A DNA stretch of 64,000 nucleotides from Ignavibacteria bacterium (GCA_025612375.1 JAAXKN010000008.1:92514-156513), one strand, 5' to 3'; shown: positions 24,162 through 33,584, numbered from the stretch's first letter. A program made the numbers and translations. The notes: generated by a model from the letters alone, not told the origin.

Positions 24162-26578
24162 TAATAAGCCGCATTAAGCTGAACCCCTTTGCAGGCACCG
24201 GCAACAGAACTATAGAATTTGACAAGGGGCTTAACGTCATCCTTGGGCAAAATGAATCGGGCAAAAGCACGCTTGTTAATGCCATTAAGTCGGTCCTCTT
24301 TGTTGATACCAATCTTACGCCTTCAAAGTTCAAATCCGTTATGGGAGGCTTTATCCCTATCGGCGGCGGCGATACGGTGCACGTTGCCATGGAGATCGTT
24401 TCTGACGGCGAAACCTTATGCCTCGAAAAGTACTGGGGTGCCGCAAAAAGCTCCCGCCTCAGTTTCCCGGGCGGCGGATATTTTACCTCAGGCGAAGAGA
24501 TCACGGAAAAAATGAATTCAATACTGGGGCTTAACCGCGGCACGTACGAAAATGTGCTCATAATACGCCAGGCCTCTTTAGCCGAAACCATTAAACAGAT
24601 GGAGGCAAAAGGGGAGGCCTCGGAATCTATCCAGCAAATCTTAAGAAACTCCCGCTTTAAGATGGACGGCGTCTCAGTCCCCAAACTAAAGGAGCTTACA
24701 GACTCTAAGGTGAAGGAATACTTCTCACGCTGGGACAGGCTTTCAGGCAGGCCCGAGGGAATGAGGGATTACGGAAACGAGTGGAAAAAAGACGTTGGAA
24801 AAATTCTTGATGCTTACTACAGCTCAAGGAAGGCTGAGGACCTTTATAACAAGGCGCGTGATTTTGAAAAGCGCCTGGATGAGATAATCCTGAAAATAAG
24901 GGAAATCTCGGAAGAGAAAAACTGTCTTGAAGCTTTTGTCGTGCGCTATAAGGCGGCCTATGAGGCCTCGGGTAAAAGACAGAACCTCACTCTGCAGAAA
25001 ACTGTCATTTCGGAAAGACTCCAGAAGCTCGTGGAAGTCCAGAAGCTCTGGCCAAGAGCCGATATTGAAATACAGTACCTGACTGAAAACCGCAACGACC
25101 TACTGGCAAAAATTAAATCCCTCGATGAAGAGGAAAAGAAGGCTGAAGTCTATGAGGCGCAGCGCTCCATAAGAGATAAGTTTGAGCGGGCAAAAAAGAT
25201 CATGGACGAGGGCATGCTTGAAAAAGAAAAGCTGGAAAGCCTTCAGAAGGTAACGGATCAGGACATTAAGGATGTGGAAAAAGCTTCAAGAAGCCTGGAC
25301 GCATTAAGAATAAAATTTGAAGCCCAGAAGCTGAGGCTGAAGATTCATGCCGGGAAAAACATTAAGTTAAATATAACTGAAGGCCTTAATTCCCCTAAGG
25401 ATATAGAACTGAAGATTGACGAGTCTTACGAAAGTATCATAAGCGGAAGCGTCGTTCTTAAAGACGGAGGCTTCAGCATTTCTGTTTCTTCAGATAACGA
25501 GAACATTCAGGAAATCCTGCAAAGGCTTGAAGACTCCCGCAGGAACTACATGGAGCTCCTCGGAAAGTTTTCCGCCATAAATGAAAGCGAGCTCAGGCAG
25601 AAAGCCGAAGTGTACAAAGAGCAGCTGGAAAAAGTAATGAGGCTGCGCGAAAGCCTCAGGCATGAAATTGGCAATAAGAGCTTCCCCGACCTGCAGAAGC
25701 AGTACGAAAGCCTGGAGGAGGCAAAGCCGCAAAGGTCGCTGTCTGAAATTCTGAAGGAGTCCGCCGAGTTCGGTAAAAAGCTTGCACGCGTAGAAAAGGA
25801 CATTGAGGAAAAATCAAAACAGATCAGGCAGTGGCAGAGCAGCTATATTTCGGAAGACGATTTAAGCCGCATCCTTACAGAGCAGAAAATTGAAGAGATG
25901 AGGCTGGATGAAGAAATTAAAAGGCTCCAGCCTTTGCCCAGGGAGTTCTCCGATACCGCCCTGTTTATAAGGGAATATGAAAAGAAGAAGTCCCTTTATG
26001 AGGAGAAAAAAGACAGGCTTAACGACCTTAAGGTTGAAAAAGCCGAACACGAGAAAAACCACCCGGGTTCTTCTGCCGAGGAGCTCTTAAGCGAAGTTTC
26101 GGAAACAAGAGAAGCTTTTGAAAGGGCAAAGAAGGAAGGGGAAGGCTACCTCCTTATAGAGCAGGAACTGAAGAATATACTTGAAGAGATTGACCGCGAT
26201 ACGTTCGAGCCCCTTAAAAAAGAGGTCGACGCTTTTCTTAAGACGCTTACAATAGATAAGTATTCCGGAACATCCATGAAAGAGATAGTGCCCGAAGGGG
26301 TGCATTCCAACGGCAGTGTGATGCCTGTCGAACTCCTTTCAGCCGGCACAAAGGACATTCTGGCCCTTGCCGTAAGACTCGGCATGGCGGGCTTTTACCT
26401 TAACGGACGCAGGGGATTTATTATAATGGATGACCCTTTAGTTAATCTCGATCCCGGGCGTCAGAAGGTTGCCGTAGATTGCATAAGAAAAGTTGCAGAG
26501 GAAAAGCAGGTGATTGTTCTTACATGCCACCCTTCTCATGCTGAACTTTTCCAGACGGGTATCATTGCCTTAAAATAA
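24158..26578 (+). CDS. SbcC/Rad50-like ATPase (YhaN type)
   Basis: An 806-residue SMC-like ATPase. The Walker A motif GQNESGKST is near residue 31, and Walker B (FIIMDDPLVNLDPGRQK) is near the C terminus with the signature LLSAGTKDILALAVRLGMAG just before it. Between them lie long coiled-coil arms (about residues 170-670). No CxxC zinc hook could be seen at the apex, as in the YhaN branch rather than in Rad50/SbcC. It forms a complex with the nuclease encoded upstream. Membrane association, as in YhaN, is not evident. Confidence 0.9.
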   Translation: MIISRIKLNPFAGTGNRTIEFDKGLNVILGQNESGKSTLVNAIKSVLFVDTNLTPSKFKSVMGGFIPIGGGDTVHVAMEIVSDGETLCLEKYWGAAKSSRLSFPGGGYFTSGEEITEKMNSILGLNRGTYENVLIIRQASLAETIKQMEAKGEASESIQQILRNSRFKMDGVSVPKLKELTDSKVKEYFSRWDRLSGRPEGMRDYGNEWKKDVGKILDAYYSSRKAEDLYNKARDFEKRLDEIILKIREISEEKNCLEAFVVRYKAAYEASGKRQNLTLQKTVISERLQKLVEVQKLWPRADIEIQYLTENRNDLLAKIKSLDEEEKKAEVYEAQRSIRDKFERAKKIMDEGMLEKEKLESLQKVTDQDIKDVEKASRSLDALRIKFEAQKLRLKIHAGKNIKLNITEGLNSPKDIELKIDESYESIISGSVVLKDGGFSISVSSDNENIQEILQRLEDSRRNYMELLGKFSAINESELRQKAEVYKEQLEKVMRLRESLRHEIGNKSFPDLQKQYESLEEAKPQRSLSEILKESAEFGKKLARVEKDIEEKSKQIRQWQSSYISEDDLSRILTEQKIEEMRLDEEIKRLQPLPREFSDTALFIREYEKKKSLYEEKKDRLNDLKVEKAEHEKNHPGSSAEELLSEVSETREAFERAKKEGEGYLLIEQELKNILEEIDRDTFEPLKKEVDAFLKTLTIDKYSGTSMKEIVPEGVHSNGSVMPVELLSAGTKDILALAVRLGMAGFYLNGRRGFIIMDDPLVNLDPGRQKVAVDCIRKVAEEKQVIVLTCHPSHAELFQTGIIALK

Positions 26579-26673
26579 TTTGCCGGCGGCCCCTAAAATT
26601 GAATTGATCTGAAATGTTCTATTAAGTATCTCATTATATGAGCATTTTTTATACTATTCCGGTTCTCTAAAAG

Positions 26674-27528
26674 ATGAGTGAAATTGTTACTGAGAGGAAA
26701 ATAATAGATCTTAACCCTTCACAGCTTAGGATGGTAAAAAGCGGCTGGGGAGATTCTGCCGTTGAGAATTCCACGGTTGAAAAGATAACCTACATTTCGG
26801 ACGGCCTTAAAGTTAAGGGCTTTATTGCATACCCGAAGGAAAGCGGGAAATTCCCCTGCGTAATCTGGAACCGCGGAGGCTCTGGAAACGAGGGGGCAAT
26901 AGACGATTTTACCGCGCGCGGCATTTTCGGGCAGCTCTCGGGCTGGGGCTATGTGGTCCTTGCTTCGCAGTACCGCGGAAACGTGGGTGGCGAAGGGCAC
27001 GACGAGTTTGGCGGAAGCGACGTAAATGACGTACTGAACCTGATCCCCCTGGCTTCTCAAATCCCTCAGGCCGACAATGAAACCTGGGGAATTGAAGGCT
27101 GGAGCCGCGGCGGAATGATGACATACCTTACTCTTACACGAAACCACAGCTTCAAAGCTGCCGTTATTTCAGGCGGCATTGCCGACTTGCACTGCAGCGC
27201 CTCTGAAAGCCGCTTCATGCGCACGCTTTATGAAAGAAACCTTGGAAGCTACGACTCTGAAACCTTCAAAGAGGCCTGCTTCAAACGCTCCATTGTAAAT
27301 TTCCCGGAAAAGCTTTCAAAGAATACCCCCATCCTTCTTCTTCACGGAACGGCAGACGAAAGAGTCTCCCCGAAGGATTCACTCACACTTTCAGAAAAAC
27401 TGCTCAAAGAAAAAATAACTTTCCGCCTCGTAATGATAGAAAACGGAGATCACTTCCTGCGCACTCATAAAAAAGAGGTCGACGAAATGCGGAAACAATG
27501 GTTTAATAAATATCTGAAAGGGAAATAA
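26674..27528 (+). CDS. alpha/beta hydrolase, prolyl-oligopeptidase-like (S9) esterase or peptidase
   Basis: A 284-residue serine hydrolase. The nucleophile elbow is GWSRGG with Ser144; the acid is probably Asp in LLHGTADERVSP and the base His in NGDHFLRTH. The oxyanion region NRGGSGNEG is visible. No signal peptide, so cytoplasmic. It belongs to the S9/dienelactone-hydrolase-like superfamily, where substrate cannot be predicted from sequence. It sits 95 bases after the sbcC-like gene with no clear terminator between. Confidence 0.85.
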   Translation: MSEIVTERKIIDLNPSQLRMVKSGWGDSAVENSTVEKITYISDGLKVKGFIAYPKESGKFPCVIWNRGGSGNEGAIDDFTARGIFGQLSGWGYVVLASQYRGNVGGEGHDEFGGSDVNDVLNLIPLASQIPQADNETWGIEGWSRGGMMTYLTLTRNHSFKAAVISGGIADLHCSASESRFMRTLYERNLGSYDSETFKEACFKRSIVNFPEKLSKNTPILLLHGTADERVSPKDSLTLSEKLLKEKITFRLVMIENGDHFLRTHKKEVDEMRKQWFNKYLKGK

Positions 27529-27576
27529 TGAAATACTGTCTGTTAAAATCTGATTCCGGAACCAGCGGTAAATAAT

Positions 27577-28923
27577 ATGAACCTAAAAAGGGTAAGAGTA
27601 TTAAAAGAGGGTACAAATAAGCCTGGTGCGGTAATATACTGGATGAGCCGCGACCAGAGAGTTTATGACAACTGGGCCTTTATTTTTGCCCAGGAACTGG
27701 CCTTAAAGCAGAAGCGCCCCTTGGCCGTTGTCTTCTGCCTTGTGCCGGCGTTCCTTGATGCGGCATACAGGCAGTATGCATTTATGCTTAAGGGATTAAA
27801 GGAGGCTGAAAATGAACTCAGGCTTTATAACGTCCCTTTTCACATACTGACGGGGGAGCCAAAGGACGTGCTGGTAAAATTCATATCTAAAATGAATGCT
27901 GCAGCCGTCGTTACCGACTTTGATCCTTTGAGGATAAAAAGAAAGTGGAAAAATGAAGTGGCATCAAAGACAGACGTTCACATCTATGAAGTCGATGCGC
28001 ACAATATTGTCCCCTGCTGGGTCGCCTCCACTAAGCAGGAATTTGCGGCATACACTTTCCGCCCCAAAATCAACCGGCATCTGGCAGAATTTCTTGAGGA
28101 TTTTCCTCTCCCCGTAAAAATGCCTGAGAACACATTCCCCATGCAGAAGGAAATTGACTGGAGTAAAATTGAAAAGTCGCTGAAAATAGATTACAGCGTA
28201 AAGGAGGCTGACTGGCTTACGCCGGGAGAAGGTGAGGCTTTAAGAACACTGAACGTTTTTATTGAAACAAAGGCCGCGCTTTATACCGAAGAGAGGAATA
28301 ACCCTAATAAAAACGTGCAGTCGAACCTTTCGCCATACCTGCACTTCGGGCAGATTGCCTCTCAAAGGGTCGCACTTAATATGGGAAGCTTTGTTACAAA
28401 TCCCGGCATAACGGAGGCTTTCTTAGAGGAATTGATAGTAAGAAAAGAGCTTGCCGATAATTTCTGCTGCTACAATGAAAATTACGATTCGTTTGATGGA
28501 TTTCCCGAATGGGCGAAGTATACCCTGAACGAGCACAGGGCAGACCCCAGGGAGTGCATATATTCACTTGAGGAATTTGAAAAAGCTCACACGCACGACA
28601 ATCTCTGGAATGCCGCACAGATAGAAATGGTAACTACGGGCAAGATGCACGGATACCTCCGTATGTACTGGGCAAAAAAGATCCTCGAATGGACCACGGG
28701 TCCTGAAGAGGCAATGAAGATAGCTGTTTATCTTAATGATAAATATTCGCTCGACGGCCGCGACCCGAACGGCTACACGGGAATTGCGTGGTCCATCGGA
28801 GGCGTGCACGACCGCGGCTGGGGAGAACGGAAAGTCTACGGCAAAATCCGCTACATGAGCCAGTACGGCTGCCGCAGAAAGTTCGACGCCAAAAGCTACA
28901 TCAACAAATATCTCGGGGAATAA
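27577..28923 (+). CDS. phr: class II deoxyribodipyrimidine (CPD) photolyase
   Basis: A 448-residue light-driven enzyme that splits cyclobutane pyrimidine dimers using FAD. Hallmarks of class II photolyases are present: an N-terminal Rossmann-like domain opening with YWMSRDQRVYDNW, SNLSPYLHFGQI, and the C-terminal FAD domain with GYLRMYWAKKILEW, LNDKYSLDGRDPNGY and GIAWSIGGVHDRGW. Length fits the family. It is followed by a REP-like element rather than by an operon partner. Confidence 0.95.
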   Translation: MNLKRVRVLKEGTNKPGAVIYWMSRDQRVYDNWAFIFAQELALKQKRPLAVVFCLVPAFLDAAYRQYAFMLKGLKEAENELRLYNVPFHILTGEPKDVLVKFISKMNAAAVVTDFDPLRIKRKWKNEVASKTDVHIYEVDAHNIVPCWVASTKQEFAAYTFRPKINRHLAEFLEDFPLPVKMPENTFPMQKEIDWSKIEKSLKIDYSVKEADWLTPGEGEALRTLNVFIETKAALYTEERNNPNKNVQSNLSPYLHFGQIASQRVALNMGSFVTNPGITEAFLEELIVRKELADNFCCYNENYDSFDGFPEWAKYTLNEHRADPRECIYSLEEFEKAHTHDNLWNAAQIEMVTTGKMHGYLRMYWAKKILEWTTGPEEAMKIAVYLNDKYSLDGRDPNGYTGIAWSIGGVHDRGWGERKVYGKIRYMSQYGCRRKFDAKSYINKYLGE

Positions 28924-28935
28924 TAGTTCACGACT

Positions 28936-29082
28936 GAATTGCCACGAGCTTCAGCTCGTGGACTAGGGAACAAAAAAATTTTGGGCTTTAGCCCCCGATC
29001 CTCCGTGAAGAATCTGGGGCTAAAGCCCCGGGGGAGAGAGAATCGCCTTTCCACGATCATCCGCGGACGATCGTGGCTATTC
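28936..29082. repeat. REP/BIME-like palindromic element, copy 1
   Basis: Three nested inverted features: hairpin CCACGAGCT-TC-AGCTCGTGG (28,942-28,961); GGGCTTTAGCCCC (28,983-28,995) paired with GGGGCTAAAGCCC (29,016-29,028); and CCACGATC/GATCGTGG (29,051-29,076). The ends are near-inverted (GAATTGCCACGA / TCGTGGCTATTC). A second full copy is at 47,737-47,906. Confidence 0.8.
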
Positions 29083-29195
29083 ATAAAAAGAATCCGTCTC
29101 ACAATCTCCCCATCCTTTTTAAATTCCTTTTTGTTAAAATTAGTTTATTTTATAATTTTGTTTAATATTTAATATTCATAGAGAGGGAGGATAAA

Positions 29196-29696
29196 ATGTA
29201 CTATAGGATCTCTGATTTCCAGAAGGACTGGCAGTTTGAACTCGAATCTACCGTAAAGGTTTTTAAGAATCTTACCGACGCTTCATTAAACCAGGAAGTA
29301 GTGCCGGAAGGGCGCACGCTCGGATTTATTGCATGGCATATTACTCTGTCCATAGGCGAAATGATGCAAAGAACAGGGCTCACAGTCGATTGCCCTCCCG
29401 AGGACGCTCCAATGCCCGGAACTGCTCAGGAGATCTGCAGCGTTTATGAAAAGGCCGCAAAGTCTCTCCTGGACCAGGTTACTTCAAACTGGACGGATGA
29501 ATCCCTCCTTATAGAAGACGATATGTACGGCGAGAAATGGGCACGCGGCAATACGGTTTCTGCCCTCAGCGCTCACCAGATCCACCACCGCGGGCAGATG
29601 ACCATCCTAATGCGCCAGGCGGGGCTTAAGGTTCCCGGCGTATACGGACCCTCAAAAGAGGAATGGGCACAGATCGGAATGCCGGCTGCTAAATAA
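29196..29696 (+). CDS. DinB-family protein
   Basis: A 166-residue four-helix-bundle protein of the DinB/YfiT superfamily. The usual three metal-binding histidines can be placed: His48 in FIAWHITLS, and His127 with His131 in SAHQIHHRGQM. Members bind Ni or Zn and some are thiol-dependent transferases (for example bacillithiol S-transferases); the activity of this one is unknown. A GAGAGGGAGG ribosome-binding site precedes the ATG. Single gene, possibly co-transcribed with pepT 49 bases downstream. Confidence 0.88.
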   Translation: MYYRISDFQKDWQFELESTVKVFKNLTDASLNQEVVPEGRTLGFIAWHITLSIGEMMQRTGLTVDCPPEDAPMPGTAQEICSVYEKAAKSLLDQVTSNWTDESLLIEDDMYGEKWARGNTVSALSAHQIHHRGQMTILMRQAGLKVPGVYGPSKEEWAQIGMPAAK

Positions 29697-29745
29697 ACCG
29701 TACTAAAATAAAAAAGAATTTTCTTAATAAACTTAAGAGGCTGTA

Positions 29746-30996
29746 ATGTTTGATCCAAATTATAAGTTTACCTGCGTGGAAAGATTTTTGCGTTACGTTA
29801 AGTACGATACGCAGTCCGACGAGGAATCCACAACTTTTCCAAGCACCGCTAAACAGCTCATACTTCTGCGCGACCTGGCAAAAGAGCTTAAGGATATGGG
29901 CCTTGAAGATGCTCACGTCGATGAGCACGGCTATGTAATTGCAACGCTTCCTTCTAATACCAGTAAGGATGTACCCGTAATCGGCTTTATTGCGCACGTC
30001 GATACTTCACCTGCCGTTTCGGGCTACAACGTAAACCCTGTAATAAACAGGAACTATCAGGGCGGCGATATCGTGCTGTCAAAAGATAACTCGCAGGTAA
30101 TTGAAGTCGAGAAAAACCCCGACCTTAAAAATATGACCGGGTACGATATTATTACTACAGACGGCACTACGCTCCTCGGAGCCGACAATAAGGCCGGAGT
30201 ATCCGAAATCATGGACGCTATAAATTATTTCCTTTCTCATCCTGAAGAGAAGCACGGCACAATTAAAATATGCTTTACACCCGACGAGGAAGTTGGACGC
30301 GGCACCGAAAAGTTCAACGTCGAAAAGTTCGGCGCAAAGTACGCCTATACGGTCGACGGCTCTTCCAGAGGCGAAGTTGAAATTGAAACCTTCAGCGCCG
30401 ATGCCGTTGTGGTTAAGTTCTTCGGGAAGAATATCCACCCCGGATACGCCAAGGGCAAAATGGTCAACTCAATGAAGGTTGCCTCTTACTTCGTAAACAG
30501 CCTGCCCAAGGACACTCTTTCTCCTGAAACAACTGAGAAAAGGGAAGGCTTCGTACACCCTACGTCATTAAACGGCAACGAGGAACTGACTACTGTAAAA
30601 TTCATCATACGCGACTTTGTTACCGAAAAGCTGAAAGAATATGAAGACACGGTTAAGGACCTGGCACAGAAGGCTGTTGCACAGTTCCCCGGTTCACGCA
30701 TGGATTTTGAGGTAATCGAGCAGTACAGAAATATGAAGTATGTTCTCGATAAGCACCCGCAGGTGGCTGAATATGCGGTCGAAGCCCTTAAGAGGCTCGA
30801 TATTGAACCTATCATGTCCCCGATCCGCGGCGGCACGGATGGTTCACGCCTTTCATATATGGGGCTTCCTACGCCGAATATATTTGCAGGCGAACACAGC
30901 TTCCACAGCCAGCTCGAATGGGTTGCAATTCAGGATATGGAAATCTCAGTCAAGAATATCGTAACCATTGCACAGGTGTGGGAAGAGAAGTCTTAA
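29746..30996 (+). CDS. pepT: peptidase T (tripeptide aminopeptidase)
   Basis: A 416-residue M20-family zinc aminopeptidase that removes the N-terminal residue of tripeptides. Metal and catalytic motifs: FIAHVDTSPA (His, Asp), LLGADNKAG (bridging Asp), TPDEEVGRG (catalytic Glu and metal Glu), YTVDGS and GEHSFHSQLEW (His). RGGTDGSRLSYMGLPTPN is also typical. No signal peptide, cytoplasmic. Length equals that of E. coli PepT (about 408). Confidence 0.97.
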   Translation: MFDPNYKFTCVERFLRYVKYDTQSDEESTTFPSTAKQLILLRDLAKELKDMGLEDAHVDEHGYVIATLPSNTSKDVPVIGFIAHVDTSPAVSGYNVNPVINRNYQGGDIVLSKDNSQVIEVEKNPDLKNMTGYDIITTDGTTLLGADNKAGVSEIMDAINYFLSHPEEKHGTIKICFTPDEEVGRGTEKFNVEKFGAKYAYTVDGSSRGEVEIETFSADAVVVKFFGKNIHPGYAKGKMVNSMKVASYFVNSLPKDTLSPETTEKREGFVHPTSLNGNEELTTVKFIIRDFVTEKLKEYEDTVKDLAQKAVAQFPGSRMDFEVIEQYRNMKYVLDKHPQVAEYAVEALKRLDIEPIMSPIRGGTDGSRLSYMGLPTPNIFAGEHSFHSQLEWVAIQDMEISVKNIVTIAQVWEEKS

Positions 30997-31070
30997 AATA
31001 AAATGTAACAGCAGGAAAGAACTTTATTTTCTTAAGCTGCATTTTATTAATGAGCGTATTTTGTTATCTT

Positions 31071-31095
31071 AAAACCCGGCTTTATGCCGGGTTTT
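31071..31095 (+). terminator. hairpin terminator downstream of pepT
   Basis: A perfect 10-bp stem AAAACCCGGC/GCCGGGTTTT with the 5-base loop TTTAT. The four final T make it a short but credible terminator, 74 bases past the pepT stop. Confidence 0.78.
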
Positions 31096-31155
31096 GAATA
31101 TTAGCCTTAAAGGTATTAATTTCCGGAATAGAAATTAGAATACAGGTTTTATTTT

Positions 31156-32007
31156 ATGGCCGATCCCCTTAAAAAAGCTACAACGCTGGCTCTTTTTCTG
31201 AATATCATACTTTTTCTCATGAAGCTGACGGTGGGAATTATATCCAATTCACTTACGGTTATATCCGAGGCGGTGAATTCTTCTACTGATATAATATCTT
31301 CACTTGCAATTAAGTACAGCGTCAGGATATCATCCATGAAGCCCGATGATCAGCATCAGTTCGGCCATACTGCCGCACAGCCTATTGCAACATTTATAGT
31401 TGCAGTCTTTGCGGGCGTCCTGGGTCTGGATATTGTGCAGGAGTCGGTCAAAAGAATTATTACCCCGGCGGACATCAATATCTCACTTCCTGTCTACCTG
31501 GTCCTGGGCGTTACAATTGTGGTTAAACTTATAATGAACCGCTACCAGGTATACGTCGGGAAAAAGTATAACTCAACTGCCGTGCGCGCGCAGGCCGTGG
31601 ACTCCATTAACGACGTAATGGCTTCTTCGCTTGCACTCCTGGGCGTCATCGCTGTTCAGATTGGATATCCCAGGGTTGACGGCATCGGGGGACTATTAGT
31701 CGCGTTCTTTATCCTGCGCTCGGGTTATGAAATTGCAAAGGAAAATATCGACTACCTTATGGGCAAGGCCGCCGATCAAAACCTGATCATGGAAATTACC
31801 AGCCGCGCACTGAAAGTCGGTGGCGTTGAAGGCCTGAACGACCTGAGGTCACACTACGTCGGCGATAAGTTTCACATTGAAATTCATATAGAGGTAAAAA
31901 GATCCGTCAGCACAAAAGAATCCCACGACATCGGTAAAGAGGTTCAGTATGCAATTGAAGCCCTTCCCGAGGTAAGAAAAGTCTTCGTGCATATAGACCC
32001 GGTATAA
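31156..32007 (+). CDS. cation diffusion facilitator (CDF) metal transporter
   Basis: A 283-residue CDF efflux transporter with about six membrane helices and a C-terminal cytoplasmic ferredoxin-like domain (SRALKVGGVEGLNDLRSHYVGD...). The transport site in TM2 reads Asn41-x3-Asp45 (AVNSSTD) and in TM5 Asp148-x3-Asp152 (AVDSIND). Zn transporters usually carry a His or Asp at the first position, so Asn is unusual; some manganese CDFs have such a site. FGHTAAQ between TM2 and TM3 matches the family's GHxKxE segment loosely. Metal specificity is open. Confidence 0.9.
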   Translation: MADPLKKATTLALFLNIILFLMKLTVGIISNSLTVISEAVNSSTDIISSLAIKYSVRISSMKPDDQHQFGHTAAQPIATFIVAVFAGVLGLDIVQESVKRIITPADINISLPVYLVLGVTIVVKLIMNRYQVYVGKKYNSTAVRAQAVDSINDVMASSLALLGVIAVQIGYPRVDGIGGLLVAFFILRSGYEIAKENIDYLMGKAADQNLIMEITSRALKVGGVEGLNDLRSHYVGDKFHIEIHIEVKRSVSTKESHDIGKEVQYAIEALPEVRKVFVHIDPV

Positions 32008-32055
32008 AACACAAAATACATTTTATAAAATTATTTGAAAAATTGAGGAGCAGGC

Positions 32056-32994
32056 ATGAAAAAAGCCTTTTTGTTCGTTTTATTCCTTTTCTTCCACCAG
32101 GCCTACGGACAGAATATACCGGCCTACTACACATTGGATAAAGATCTTTCAAAATCGCTTCAGGAAATAGTGAACTCACTCGGCCTGAATAAGGATTTTA
32201 ACGTTGGTGAGGATGGCCTGGAACAGATCTCATTTGCCGTAATAGACCTCAACGGTCCCAAACCCGTGATCGGTGGTGTGAACATGGATAACTTTATTTA
32301 TCCTGCCAGCGTTTATAAGATGTATGTGGCGGCACAGGTGCTTGCGCAGGTAAGCGAAGGGAAGCATTCACTGCTCGAACCCTACGTTGTCAAGGCTCCC
32401 AATGATGTAGACAGCAGGACCGAGCTTAAAGATCCGCGTCCGGTTATAAAAGAAGGCGACACCCTGACAATCAATTACCTTCTGGATCTTATGATCACAA
32501 GAAGCGACAACTCGGCCGCCAACTGCATGATTGATATTGCAGGCCGTCCCGCTATCAACGATATGATGCACCGCTATGGCTGGCAGGGAAGCGAAGTAAC
32601 ACGCAAGTTCTTAAAAAGGAAATTTGAGGACCCGGGCTACGATACCGTGCGCAGCACAATGACATGTGCACTCCACGGGGCCGATTTTATGTACAGGATC
32701 TACACCAATGATATGATTAATCCCTGGGTGAGCATGCAGCTTAAGACATTCTTAGGGCGTCAGCTGGATAAGTCCAAACTCTTCGCGGGATTGCCGCCGA
32801 ACGTAATGTATTACAACAAGACCGGCTGGTTCAGCTACTGGACAAACGATGTGGGCATTGTTGATGATGGAAAGATAAGATACATAATTTCGTGCTTCAT
32901 GCCGCTTACAGAAGACGAGGCAGGACCCAAGATGAAAGAGATCTCCGCGCGCGTCTACAAACTGATATCCGAGCGCCACAAAAAGCAGTCATAA
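32056..32994 (+). CDS. exported serine hydrolase of the class A beta-lactamase fold
   Basis: A 312-residue protein with a signal peptide (AFLFVLFLFFHQAYGQ). The three active-site elements are present: Ser85-x-x-Lys88 (SVYK), Ser150-Asp-Asn (SDN) and Lys255-Thr-Gly (KTG). The omega-loop Glu-x-x-Asn of true class A beta-lactamases could not be identified with confidence; KFEDPG lies at about that position. It may therefore be a penicillin-binding or other serine hydrolase rather than a resistance enzyme. It stands 48 bases after the CDF gene. Confidence 0.85.
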   Translation: MKKAFLFVLFLFFHQAYGQNIPAYYTLDKDLSKSLQEIVNSLGLNKDFNVGEDGLEQISFAVIDLNGPKPVIGGVNMDNFIYPASVYKMYVAAQVLAQVSEGKHSLLEPYVVKAPNDVDSRTELKDPRPVIKEGDTLTINYLLDLMITRSDNSAANCMIDIAGRPAINDMMHRYGWQGSEVTRKFLKRKFEDPGYDTVRSTMTCALHGADFMYRIYTNDMINPWVSMQLKTFLGRQLDKSKLFAGLPPNVMYYNKTGWFSYWTNDVGIVDDGKIRYIISCFMPLTEDEAGPKMKEISARVYKLISERHKKQS

Positions 32995-33010
32995 TTTACC
33001 ATTTCGGTAG

Positions 33011-33030
33011 GGGCGCACGGCGGTGCGCCC
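33011..33030. repeat. 8-bp GC-rich hairpin
   Basis: GGGCGCAC-GGCG-GTGCGCCC, a perfect stem 16 bases after the stop of the serine-hydrolase gene. There is no U-run, so it resembles an interspersed repeat more than a terminator. Confidence 0.55.
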
Positions 33031-33172
33031 TTCGTTAAATCATCCCGCACATAAAAAACAATATTTTTCCGCTGTGATTTTTCCCCTTTCCTTTTTCCAG
33101 GAAAATTTTATTATTAAATAAAGAGTGGATCCCGCCGGAGAACGATAATAAAACAAAGTAAGGGAGGGGAGC

Positions 33173-33334
33173 ATGTTGTACATATTCCTGTACCTGGCCG
33201 TATTTGTATTATGGGTAGTAATTGAGATGGTAACTGCGCCGAAAGGGTATGAAGATGAAAACGGGTTCCACTACGGAACACCGCCGGCAAGCGACCTGAA
33301 AAGGGAACTCCGAAGAAGCATTAATCTCAACTGA
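33173..33334 (+). CDS. 53-residue single-pass membrane micro-protein
   Basis: A short gene with the strong ribosome-binding site AGGGAGGGGAGC just before ATG 33,173. The product has one N-terminal membrane helix (YIFLYLAVFVLWVVIEMV) and a soluble tail containing GYEDENGFHYGTPPASDLKRELRR. A strong terminator follows 15 bases after the stop, which supports it being a real single-gene unit. The function is unknown. Confidence 0.75.
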   Translation: MLYIFLYLAVFVLWVVIEMVTAPKGYEDENGFHYGTPPASDLKRELRRSINLN

Positions 33335-33348
33335 CATTGAACAAAACC

Positions 33349-33389
33349 AAAAAAGGCTGTCCTGAAAGCAATTCGGGGCAGCCTTTTTT
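33349..33389 (+). terminator. rho-independent terminator of the 53-residue gene
   Basis: A 14-bp stem with one G-U pair (AAAAAAGGCTGTCC / GGGCAGCCTTTTTT) and a 13-base loop, ending in six T. Confidence 0.9.
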
Positions 33390-33584
33390 GTTAATCTCCC
33401 CATCCCGACTGAATCTTTTGGCATCAACCCATTTACAAATTGTTTTTGCTTTAAAGCCGCTGACCGCGGCATCTGGATATAACAGCTTCAGGAATTATGC
33501 ATCGCTATTTTTTTAATTCCATGATTGCACTATTTTTACACCTAAAATTGCTGCCTTATATGGAAACGTTAAGAGGGAAACATA

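Noticed and set aside
32056..32994. Antibiotic resistance gene
   Set aside because: The fold is shared by many non-resistance hydrolases and the deacylation motif is not clear, so it is not called a beta-lactamase.
33391..33584. Possible small RNA or coding region between the 53-residue gene and the DUF6933-like gene
   Set aside because: Only AT-rich sequence with no stable hairpin or plausible start was seen.
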